Source: Actinomycetes bacterium (GTDB lineage: Bacteria; Actinomycetota; Actinomycetes; Actinomycetales; Microbacteriaceae). From it: a stretch of 7,034 nucleotides of DNA. The notes beneath the pieces were generated by a model. The model was given only the letters and a program-made list of their open reading frames with translations, ran no database searches and was not told where the DNA came from. Position 1 is the stretch's first letter. Every line of letters begins with the position of its first letter. Of this stretch, positions 1 to 5,472 are shown piece by piece. A program made the translations under genes and the position numbers. The stretch covers positions 1 through 7,034 of the forward strand of contig JAEZSU010000058.1 of the NCBI GenBank assembly GCA_023421635.1. Reading direction: 5' to 3'.

Positions 1-2
1 GG

Positions 3-1676
3 GATCGGCGCAGCGGCCGCGGCGGACGGCACGGCGGAGGATACGGCGAGCGGGGCGGCGGTCGTGTGGAGCGGATCGACCGCCCGCAGGTGGTCGATCT
101 CCTCGGGCGGGCGAACCTGCTTCCCGCGATCTTCTTCATCTTCTCCCGGGCGGGCTGCGACGGCGCCGTCGCGCAGACCCGGCGTGCGCGGCTGCGGCTC
201 ACGAGCGCGGAGGAGCGCGCCGAGATCCGCGCCGTCATCGCCGACCGCACCCGCTCCCTCCCGGAGGAGGACCTGGCGGTACTCGGCTTCTGGGAATGGC
301 GCGACGACCTCGAGCGCGGCGTCGCGGCGCACCACGCCGGGATGCTCCCCGCGTTCAAGGAGATCGTCGAGGAACTGTTCCAGCGCAAGCTCGTCAAGGT
401 CGTGTTCGCCACCGAGACGCTGGCGCTCGGCATCAACATGCCGGCACGCACGGTCGTGCTCGAACAGCTCGAGAAGTTCAACGGCGAGGCACGGGTCGCC
501 ATCACGTCGGGGGAGTACACCCAGCTCACCGGCCGGGCGGGTCGCCGCGGCATCGACGTCGAGGGGCACTCGGTCATCCAGTGGACCCCGGCCGTCGACC
601 CGCAGGCGGTGGCCGCCCTGGCCTCGCGTCGCACCTACCCGCTGAACTCCAGCTTCCGGCCGACCTACAACATGGCCGTCAACCTCATCGACCAGTTCGG
701 GCGCGCCCGCGCGCGCGAGATCCTGGAATCGTCGTTCGCCCAGTTCCAGGCCGACCGGTCGGTCGTCGGACTGGCCCGTCAGGTCCGCGAGGGCGAGGCA
801 TCGCTGGCCGGCTACGCCGAGGCGATGACCTGCGACCGCGGCGACTTCGCCGAGTACTCCGGCATCCGGCGCGAGCTGAGCGACCTGGAGAAGCTGAACC
901 GCCGTGACGTGACCGCATCCCGCGCGACGCGCGACGCCCGCCAGCGGCAGATCCAGTCGCTCCGGCGGCGCATGCAGCGGCACCCGGCGCACCAGTGCCC
1001 GGACCGGGAGCAGCACGCCAGGTGGGCGGAACGGTACTGGAAGCTCAAGCGCCAGGTCGACAAACAGCGCCGCCAGATCGAGACCCGCACCGGCACGGTC
1101 GCCCGGGTGTTCGACCGCGTCGTGGATGTGCTCGCCGAGCTGGGCTACCTCGTCGAAACGCCCGACGGCATGGCGCTCACCGACGCCGGCCGCACCATGC
1201 GGCGCATCTACGGCGAACGCGACCTGCTCGTCGCAGAGTCGCTGCGCACCGGCATCTGGGAGCGCCTGGACGCGCCGTCGCTGGCCGCGCTCGTGTGCGC
1301 ACTGGTGTACGAGCCCCGCCGTGACGACAGTGGCAGCGAGGGACGTCTGCCGCGCGGCCCCTTCCGTACCGCGTTGGCGGAGACGCACGCGCTCTGGCAG
1401 CGCCTGGACGACCTGGAGCAGGAGCATCACCTCCCCGGCTCCCAGCCGCCCGCAACCGGCCTCTCGGAAGCGATGTACCTCTGGGCTCGGGGCGCCGTGC
1501 TCGACCGCGTCCTCATCGAGGCCGACATGGCGGCGGGCGATTTCGTGCGGTGGACCAAGCAGACCATCGACCTCCTCGACCAGCTCTCGCTCGTCGCCCA
1601 CGGGTCGGTCGGCACGACGGCGCGTGCCGCGCTGGACGCCGTCCGCCGGGGCATCGTCGCGTACAGCTCGGTGTGA
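3..1676 (+). CDS. helY: HelY/Ski2-like DEAD/DEAH-box RNA helicase, C-terminal part (5' end outside window)
   Basis: This is the C-terminal part of a Ski2-family ATP-dependent RNA helicase, expected to act on RNA in the cytoplasm. The frame is open from the left edge without a stop, so the ATPase motifs I-III lie outside the window. Counting from the GTG at 66, which is an internal codon and probably not the start, RecA domain 2 carries a motif IV-like FIFSR (24-28), HHAG (89-92), motif V ATETLALGINMPA (115-127) and motif VI QLTGRAGRRG (153-162). An arch-like, charged helical section follows (about 230-345), with an HPxHxCPxxxxH signature (306-317). The end is a DSHCT domain (about 370-536) with IYGERDLLVAESLRTGIWE and GDFVRWTKQTIDLLDQL. 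The TGA is at 1674-1676. A Gly/Arg-rich stretch precedes RecA2. The family is certain; the exact RNA substrate in bacteria is not known to me. Confidence 0.93.
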   Translation, partial: DRRSGRGGRHGGGYGERGGGRVERIDRPQVVDLLGRANLLPAIFFIFSRAGCDGAVAQTRRARLRLTSAEERAEIRAVIADRTRSLPEEDLAVLGFWEWRDDLERGVAAHHAGMLPAFKEIVEELFQRKLVKVVFATETLALGINMPARTVVLEQLEKFNGEARVAITSGEYTQLTGRAGRRGIDVEGHSVIQWTPAVDPQAVAALASRRTYPLNSSFRPTYNMAVNLIDQFGRARAREILESSFAQFQADRSVVGLARQVREGEASLAGYAEAMTCDRGDFAEYSGIRRELSDLEKLNRRDVTASRATRDARQRQIQSLRRRMQRHPAHQCPDREQHARWAERYWKLKRQVDKQRRQIETRTGTVARVFDRVVDVLAELGYLVETPDGMALTDAGRTMRRIYGERDLLVAESLRTGIWERLDAPSLAALVCALVYEPRRDDSGSEGRLPRGPFRTALAETHALWQRLDDLEQEHHLPGSQPPATGLSEAMYLWARGAVLDRVLIEADMAAGDFVRWTKQTIDLLDQLSLVAHGSVGTTARAALDAVRRGIVAYSSV

Positions 1677-1687
1677 GTGCGGACCCG

Positions 1688-1693
1688 TAGGCT
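1688..1693 (+). promoter_or_regulatory. -10 box of a probable leaderless promoter for lnt
   Basis: TAGGCT fits the actinobacterial -10 pattern TANNNT. Seven bases separate it from the GTG at 1701, so transcription would begin at or next to the start codon and give a leaderless mRNA. No Shine-Dalgarno sequence precedes that GTG, and no convincing -35 box is visible about 17 bases upstream. The motif is short, so the promoter is inferred from motif plus spacing. Confidence 0.5.
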
Positions 1694-1700
1694 CGAATCC

Positions 1701-3293
1701 GTGCCCGAACGCCCCGTCGCCACCGCATCCCCGGCCCCGCTGCTGCCGCTGTGGGCTGCGGCCCCCGTGTCCGTCGCGGGTGGCATCGTGCTGTCGACGG
1801 CGTTCCCTGCGCTCGCGTGGTGGCCGGCGGTGTTCGTCGCCGTCCCGCTCGCGCTGCTGCCGCTCATCGGACGGCGCGCCTGGGGCGCGGTCCTCATCGG
1901 GTTCCTCTTCGGTGCCGCGTTCTTCAGCATCAACGTCTCCTTCACCGCCCGCTATCTCGGGCCCGTCCCGTGGCTCGCGCTGTCGCTGTTCGAGGCGCTG
2001 CTGACCGGCGTCGCGGCGGTGACGATCACCTGGGCGTACCGCTGGCTTCCGCGGGTCGCACCCGGCCGGCTCGGCCGCCTGGTGCTGCTGCCCGCACTCG
2101 TCGCGGGTCTGTGGACGATGCGCGAGCAGTTCCTGGGCACCTGGCCGTACGGCGGGTTCCCGTGGGGGCGGATCGGGGTGACCCAGGCGTCCGGCCCGAT
2201 CGCACCCATCGCTTCCTGGATCGGGATGTCGGGGATCTCGTTCCTCGTGGTGTTCGCCTGCGCTGCGGCGATCGAGGTCGTCCGAACCAGGGCGCACCGC
2301 CGTCCCACCGCCTACGTGCCGGCGCTCCTCGGCGTCCTGCTGCTGGCTGTCGTGCCCGCGTTCCCCACGACGCCTGCGGGCAGCATCCGCGTCGGCGCGG
2401 TGCAGGGCGACGGCCCCGCCGGGTACTTCGACCGGCGTGGCCCCGGCGACGTGTTCGACGCGCAGCGAGCGGCGACCGAACCCCTCATCGGCGAGGACCT
2501 GGACCTCCTGGTCTGGCCGGAGGGCGGCGTCGATTCCGACCCCACGAACACCCCGGTGACCGCGGCCCGGCTGAACCGCCTCGTGGCCGAGGTCGACGCG
2601 CCGATGCTGCTGAACGCGGCGACCATGCGCGGGGACGAGTACTTCAACACCTCGCTCCTCTGGCTCCCCGGGGAGGGACCGCGGCTGGCGTACGACAAGC
2701 GGCATCCGGTGCCGTTCGGGGAGTACGTGCCGGACCGGTGGCTGTACGAGCCGCTCGCGCCGGAGCTCATCGGGCTGCTGCAGCTCGACTACACCCCGGG
2801 GACGAAGGCACCGGTCGTCGCCGTCGCCGGCACCGAGGTCGGTCTCGCGATCTGCTTCGACGTGATCTACGACGATGTCATCTGGGACGGCGCGAACGGC
2901 GGCGCCCAGGTGTACGTGTTCCAGACGAACAACGCCGACTTCCGCGGCACGGACGAGAACCTGCAGCAGCTCGCCTTCGCCCGGATGCGGGCGATCGAGA
3001 CAGGGCGGGCCGTGGTGAACCTCTCCACCGTGGGGACGAGTCAGGTGATCGCCCCGGACGGGGCCGTGATCGACGGCCTCGACGAGGGCGTCGCGGGCGC
3101 GATGCTCACGGACGTTCCGCTCCGGACCGGCCTCACGCCGGCCGTCGTCCTCGGCCCGTGGCTGCAGGCGGTCTTCGGCTGGGGGTCGCTCGTCGCCCTA
3201 GCCGCGGTCGGAGTCATGGCGCTGCGTCGACGGCGGCGTCCGGAAACGGCGACGGCGCCGGTCCCCGAGGGAACCGGCGCCGTGGACGCGTGA
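1701..3293 (+). CDS. lnt: Apolipoprotein N-acyltransferase (Lnt)
   Basis: Lnt transfers a fatty acyl chain from a phospholipid to the N-terminal cysteine of apolipoproteins, the last step of lipoprotein maturation at the membrane. The 530 residues fit the family. The N-terminal part (about 15-220) holds several hydrophobic membrane helices, including a conserved-looking WPYGGFPWGRIG stretch (148-159). The extracytoplasmic nitrilase-type domain follows (about 228-475). The catalytic triad is visible: Glu274 in VWPEGG, Lys333 in YDKRHPVPFGEYVP and Cys385 in ICFDV. The segment RAIETGRAVVNLSTVGTSQV (430-449) is also typical. A last membrane helix (about 485-507) ends in an Arg cluster. A GTG at 1677 in frame would add eight residues; I prefer 1701 because a -10 box sits seven bases upstream. 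There is no mannosyltransferase domain, unlike mycobacterial Ppm1. The residue after the Cys-Phe pair is Asp rather than the usual Glu. Confidence 0.95.
   Translation: MPERPVATASPAPLLPLWAAAPVSVAGGIVLSTAFPALAWWPAVFVAVPLALLPLIGRRAWGAVLIGFLFGAAFFSINVSFTARYLGPVPWLALSLFEALLTGVAAVTITWAYRWLPRVAPGRLGRLVLLPALVAGLWTMREQFLGTWPYGGFPWGRIGVTQASGPIAPIASWIGMSGISFLVVFACAAAIEVVRTRAHRRPTAYVPALLGVLLLAVVPAFPTTPAGSIRVGAVQGDGPAGYFDRRGPGDVFDAQRAATEPLIGEDLDLLVWPEGGVDSDPTNTPVTAARLNRLVAEVDAPMLLNAATMRGDEYFNTSLLWLPGEGPRLAYDKRHPVPFGEYVPDRWLYEPLAPELIGLLQLDYTPGTKAPVVAVAGTEVGLAICFDVIYDDVIWDGANGGAQVYVFQTNNADFRGTDENLQQLAFARMRAIETGRAVVNLSTVGTSQVIAPDGAVIDGLDEGVAGAMLTDVPLRTGLTPAVVLGPWLQAVFGWGSLVALAAVGVMALRRRRRPETATAPVPEGTGAVDA
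3252..3283. terminator. Hairpin terminator inside the 3' end of lnt, probably serving rbpA
   Basis: Two perfect 11-base arms, ACGGCGCCGGT (3252-3262) and ACCGGCGCCGT (3273-3283), enclose a 10-base loop that can add two further C:G pairs. The structure is encoded in the last lnt codons, ending eight bases before its TGA. On the - strand it begins 11 bases after the rbpA stop, the normal place for an rbpA terminator. Neither side has a long T tract, so the mechanism (intrinsic without U-run, or mere pausing) is inference. Confidence 0.6.
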
Positions 3294-3294
3294 G

Positions 3295-3672
3295 TTATGC
3301 GGACTTCTTCGACGCGGCGGAGCCAGCGCCGCGGCGTTCGCGGATGTAGTTGAGGCGCTCCTCGAGCAGTTCCTCGAGCTCGGGGATCGTCCGGCGCTCG
3401 AGCAGCATGTCCCAGTGAGTGCGCGGAGTCTTGTCGTCGCTGTGGTCGACCGTCACGGTCGAGTCACCGACGCGGAGCACCGCCTCGCCGCCGCACGCGC
3501 GGCATTCCCAGGTGTCGGGTGCCTCTGCGTCTGCGGCGAACGTCAGGGTCGTGTCGTGCGCACACACGGTGCACACGTAGGTCCGCTGAGTACGTTCATG
3601 AAGAACGACGCCCTCTTCGCTCTGTAAGCTCTGGGCGCCGAGTCGAATGCCGCGGAGACTGCGGTCAGCCAT
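3295..3672 (-). CDS. rbpA: RNA polymerase-binding protein RbpA
   Basis: RbpA is an actinobacterial factor that binds the housekeeping sigma factor and RNA polymerase and helps form the open promoter complex; in Streptomyces and mycobacteria it is linked to basal rifampicin tolerance (established knowledge). The 125-residue product begins MADRSLRGIRLGAQSLQSEE, the typical N-terminal tail. The core domain has two CxxC pairs (Cys34/Cys37 and Cys57/Cys60), a complete zinc-ribbon-like set. A basic linker follows, then the sigma-interaction helices (about 84-114, with RTHWDMLLERRTIPELEELL). The frame stays open to 3756, but the extra 28 residues do not resemble the family and would cover the promoter; the ATG at 3672 has a good ribosome binding site. 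It converges with lnt with a single base between the stops. The gene is probably transcribed separately from the upstream phosphodiesterase gene. Confidence 0.96.
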   Translation of the reverse strand: MADRSLRGIRLGAQSLQSEEGVVLHERTQRTYVCTVCAHDTTLTFAADAEAPDTWECRACGGEAVLRVGDSTVTVDHSDDKTPRTHWDMLLERRTIPELEELLEERLNYIRERRGAGSAASKKSA

Positions 3673-3679
3673 TGTGTGG

Positions 3680-3685
3680 TCCTCT
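3680..3685 (-). promoter_or_regulatory. Ribosome binding site of rbpA
   Basis: Read on the - strand, AGAGGA lies seven bases before the ATG at 3672. It supports this ATG over the in-frame upstream start at 3756. Confidence 0.6.
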
Positions 3686-3702
3686 CGTCGCGTTCGTTCT
3701 CC

Positions 3703-3733
3703 GGTATAACGCGGCGACCTGAGGGGATCATCC
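3703..3733 (-). promoter_or_regulatory. Candidate rbpA promoter, ECF-sigma-like (SigR/SigH type)
   Basis: On the - strand GGATG (3733-3729) is followed after exactly 18 bases by GTT (3710-3708). The SigR/SigH-type consensus is about GGAAT-N18-GTT, so three of five -35 bases (GGA) plus the spacing and GTT agree. The GTT overlaps TATACC (3708-3703), which could be a weak housekeeping -10, but no TTGACA-like -35 lies 17 bases upstream. Streptomyces coelicolor rbpA is known to be under SigR control. The match here is short and imperfect. Confidence 0.35.
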
Positions 3734-3770
3734 GAAGCGGCGCGATCGGCGAACAACTCACAGACGATGC

Positions 3771-4547
3771 TCAGTCAGTCGCAGGGAACAGCTCCAGGGC
3801 GCGGTCGGCGCGGTCGGTGACCAGGCCGTCGACCCCGATCGCGACGAGCCGCCGCATGTCGTCCGGATCGTTCACCGTCCACACGTGGACCTCGACGCCG
3901 GCGGCGTGGACGACGTCGATCAGCCGGCGAGACAGTACCCGGAGCGGCCCCTGCCGTTCCGGGATCTGCACCGCATCCACATCGCGCAGGAGACGCGCCA
4001 CGAGCCGCCGCGAGGCCACGGCGCCGAGGAGTCGGCCCACCGTCGCGCTGCCGGGGGAGGATGCCGGACGCAACTCCGGCCGGACCGCCGCTGCCGCCGC
4101 GAGGGCGACCTTCCGGCGGCGGTCGGAGAAACTCGTCAGGAGCACGCGCTCGGCATGCGGCGCGACCAGGCGCCCTGCGGGCACGGCGGCCGCGTCGGCT
4201 TTGACGTCGATGTTGAACCGCGTCCAGGGGAAGGCCTCCAGCGCCTGCGCGAGCGTGGCCAGTCCGCCGCGATCCGCCATGATGCCCTCGAGCTCCACGA
4301 GATCGACGTCGCTGATCTGACGCGGGTCGCCCGTCACACGGCGCAGGTCGGCGTCGTGGAAGAGCACGACGTGCCCGTCCCGGGTGAGGTGACAGTCCGA
4401 CTCGATGTAGACCGCACCGGCGGCGTGCGCGGCAGCCAGCGCGGCGAACGAGTTCTCCACGGCACCGTCGCTGCCGTCGGTGACGAACAGCCCACGGTGC
4501 GCGAGCACCCGGGGCGTGCGGGTTCCGGTCAGAAACGGGTGGGTCAC
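3771..4547 (-). CDS. Glycerophosphodiester phosphodiesterase (GDPD family)
   Basis: This enzyme hydrolyses glycerophosphodiesters, released from phospholipids, to glycerol 3-phosphate and an alcohol. The 258-residue product is one GDPD TIM-barrel domain of normal bacterial length. Visible motifs are AHRG with His17-Arg18, GAVEN (Glu31-Asn32), IESD with metal-binding Glu49 and Asp51, the general acid-base His64 in FHD, NIDVK (112-116) near the usual N-I-E-x-K, WTVND (223-227) and DGLVTD (240-245). There is no signal peptide or membrane segment, so it should be cytoplasmic. The GTG at 4547 is chosen because a TAGGTT -10 box lies six bases upstream, implying a leaderless message; no Shine-Dalgarno sequence is present. 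It is upstream of rbpA on the same strand with 98 bases between, and divergent from the SDR gene. The substrate headgroup cannot be read from the sequence. Confidence 0.93.
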   Translation of the reverse strand: MTHPFLTGTRTPRVLAHRGLFVTDGSDGAVENSFAALAAAHAAGAVYIESDCHLTRDGHVVLFHDADLRRVTGDPRQISDVDLVELEGIMADRGGLATLAQALEAFPWTRFNIDVKADAAAVPAGRLVAPHAERVLLTSFSDRRRKVALAAAAAVRPELRPASSPGSATVGRLLGAVASRRLVARLLRDVDAVQIPERQGPLRVLSRRLIDVVHAAGVEVHVWTVNDPDDMRRLVAIGVDGLVTDRADRALELFPATD

Positions 4548-4553
4548 CGCGAG

Positions 4554-4559
4554 AACCTA
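4554..4559 (-). promoter_or_regulatory. -10 box of a probable leaderless promoter for the phosphodiesterase gene
   Basis: On the - strand TAGGTT lies six bases before the GTG start at 4547, so transcription would start at or beside the start codon. The -35 position (about 4577-4582) shows no good match and falls next to the opposing SDR -10 box. Confidence 0.5.
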
Positions 4560-4583
4560 ACACGGCGGGCACGGCCCGGTTGG

Positions 4584-4589
4584 TAGGGT
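4584..4589 (+). promoter_or_regulatory. -10 box of the SDR gene promoter
   Basis: TAGGGT fits TANNNT. The expected transcription start is near 4596, giving a 5' leader of about 40 bases. The -35 position (about 4561-4566) is poor, as is common in actinobacteria. The box is 24 bases from the opposing -10 box of the phosphodiesterase gene. Confidence 0.45.
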
Positions 4590-4593
4590 CGGT

Positions 4594-4608
4594 GGGGTTG
4601 CGAACCCC
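4594..4608 (+). repeat. Short inverted repeat at the predicted 5' end of the SDR transcript
   Basis: GGGGTT (4594-4599) and AACCCC (4603-4608) are a perfect six-base inverted repeat around a three-base centre. It coincides with the predicted transcription start of the SDR gene. It could be an operator or a 5'-terminal mRNA hairpin; with six-base arms in GC-rich DNA, chance is also possible. Confidence 0.35.
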
Positions 4609-4627
4609 GCGACCGCCTCGCACGACC

Positions 4628-4632
4628 AGGAG
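4628..4632 (+). promoter_or_regulatory. Ribosome binding site of the SDR gene
   Basis: AGGAG lies five bases before the GTG at 4638 and fixes that start. Unlike lnt and the phosphodiesterase gene, this gene appears to have a normal leader. Confidence 0.6.
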
Positions 4633-4637
4633 TATCA

Positions 4638-5408
4638 GTGTCCGACACCACGACCCCCCTCACCCCCGGCGCGCTCGCGGGGAAGACCGCACTCGTCACC
4701 GGTTCCTCCCGCGGCATCGGCGCCGACACGGCACGCTACCTGGCGCAGGCGGGGGCGGATGTGGTCATCAACTACCGCAACAAGGCGCCGCGGGCGGAGA
4801 AGCTCGCGAACGAGCTGCGCGAGCTCGGCGTGCGGGTGCTCGTCGTCGGTGCGGACCTCACGGACGCCGCATCCGTCTCCGCGATGTTCGACGCGGTGCG
4901 CGCCGAGTTCGGCGGTCTGGACGTGCTCGTGCTCAACGCCTCCGGCGGCATGGAGAGCGGCATGGCCGAGGACTACGCGCTCCAGCTCAATCGGGACGCC
5001 CAGGTGCGCGTGCTGGAGACCGCGACGCCGCTGCTGCGCGACGGTGCCCGCGTCGTGTTCGTCACGAGCCACCAGGCGCACTTCATCCGCACCACCCCGA
5101 CCATGCCGGAGTACGAGCCGGTGGCGCTGTCCAAGCGCGCCGGTGAGGACGCGCTGCGGGAGCGGATCCCGGCCCTGGCCGAGCGCGGGATCGGTTTCGT
5201 GGTCGTCTCCGGCGACATGATCGAGGGCACGATCACCGCCACGCTGCTCGAGCGGGCGAACCCCGGTGCGATCAGCCAGCGCCGTGAGTCCGCCGGCCGC
5301 CTCTACAACGTGTCGGAGTTCGCCGCGGAGGTCGCCCGTGCGGCCGTCGACCCGGTTCCGGCGGACAACACCCGACTCGTTGGCGACATCAGTTCGTTCC
5401 AGGCCTGA
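4638..5408 (+). CDS. SDR-family oxidoreductase with atypical YxxxK active site
   Basis: The 256-residue product has the classical short-chain dehydrogenase/reductase fold. It shows the dinucleotide-binding TGSSRGIG (21-28), the GADLTD segment (71-76) that usually contacts the adenine, NASGG (100-104) in place of NNAGG, and a catalytic-type Ser144 in FVTSH. The sequence NYRNK (45-49) after beta-strand 2 lacks the acidic residue typical of NAD users, so NADP(H) is the likelier cofactor (inference). The Lys of YxxxK is Lys166 in ALSKRAGED, but the position four before it is Val162; the nearest Tyr is Tyr159, seven before the Lys. The active site therefore departs from the classical one. The substrate is unknown. 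The start is a GTG with AGGAG five bases upstream. The gene is monocistronic by appearance, bounded by its promoter and a strong terminator. Confidence 0.92.
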   Translation: MSDTTTPLTPGALAGKTALVTGSSRGIGADTARYLAQAGADVVINYRNKAPRAEKLANELRELGVRVLVVGADLTDAASVSAMFDAVRAEFGGLDVLVLNASGGMESGMAEDYALQLNRDAQVRVLETATPLLRDGARVVFVTSHQAHFIRTTPTMPEYEPVALSKRAGEDALRERIPALAERGIGFVVVSGDMIEGTITATLLERANPGAISQRRESAGRLYNVSEFAAEVARAAVDPVPADNTRLVGDISSFQA

Positions 5409-5422
5409 GCCGCCGAGACGGC

Positions 5423-5462
5423 ATGAGGAAGGGCCCCGGGGATTCCCGGGGCCCTTCGTCAT
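5423..5462. terminator. Strong bidirectional terminator between the convergent SDR and DUF308 genes
   Basis: GAAGGGCCCCGGG (5428-5440) and its exact complement (5445-5457) form a 13-bp stem with a GATT loop. After one mismatch (5427/5458) the arms continue for four more pairs, giving 17 of 18 pairs over 5423-5462. It starts 14 bases after the SDR stop and lies 10 bases beyond the DUF308-gene stop on the other strand. A and T at the stem ends give weak A/T symmetry in both directions. Confidence 0.88.
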
Positions 5463-5472
5463 ACCGTCTGGC

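Noticed and set aside
64..645. 193-codon + strand frame overlapping the helicase, and similar long frames at 296-907 and 1126-2004
   Set aside because: The products are Arg/Ser/Pro-rich without any motif, and the overlapping helicase and Lnt frames carry clear conserved motifs.
1751..3349. 532-codon + strand frame spanning almost all of lnt
   Set aside because: It encodes an Arg/Gly/Ala-rich product with no recognisable domain; the lnt frame shows membrane helices and the full catalytic triad. It is a high-GC shadow.
3673..3756. N-terminal extension of RbpA from the in-frame start at 3756
   Set aside because: The extra residues do not resemble RbpA, would cover the candidate promoter, and the ATG at 3672 has AGAGGA at good spacing.
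3673..3770. Terminator between the phosphodiesterase gene and rbpA
   Set aside because: I looked for a stem after the phosphodiesterase stop on the - strand and found only short, weak pairings.
4635..5462. 275-codon - strand frame antisense to the SDR gene
   Set aside because: It is low-complexity in His/Arg/Gly/Glu, runs through the terminator, and mirrors the SDR codons; no motif or ribosome binding site supports it.
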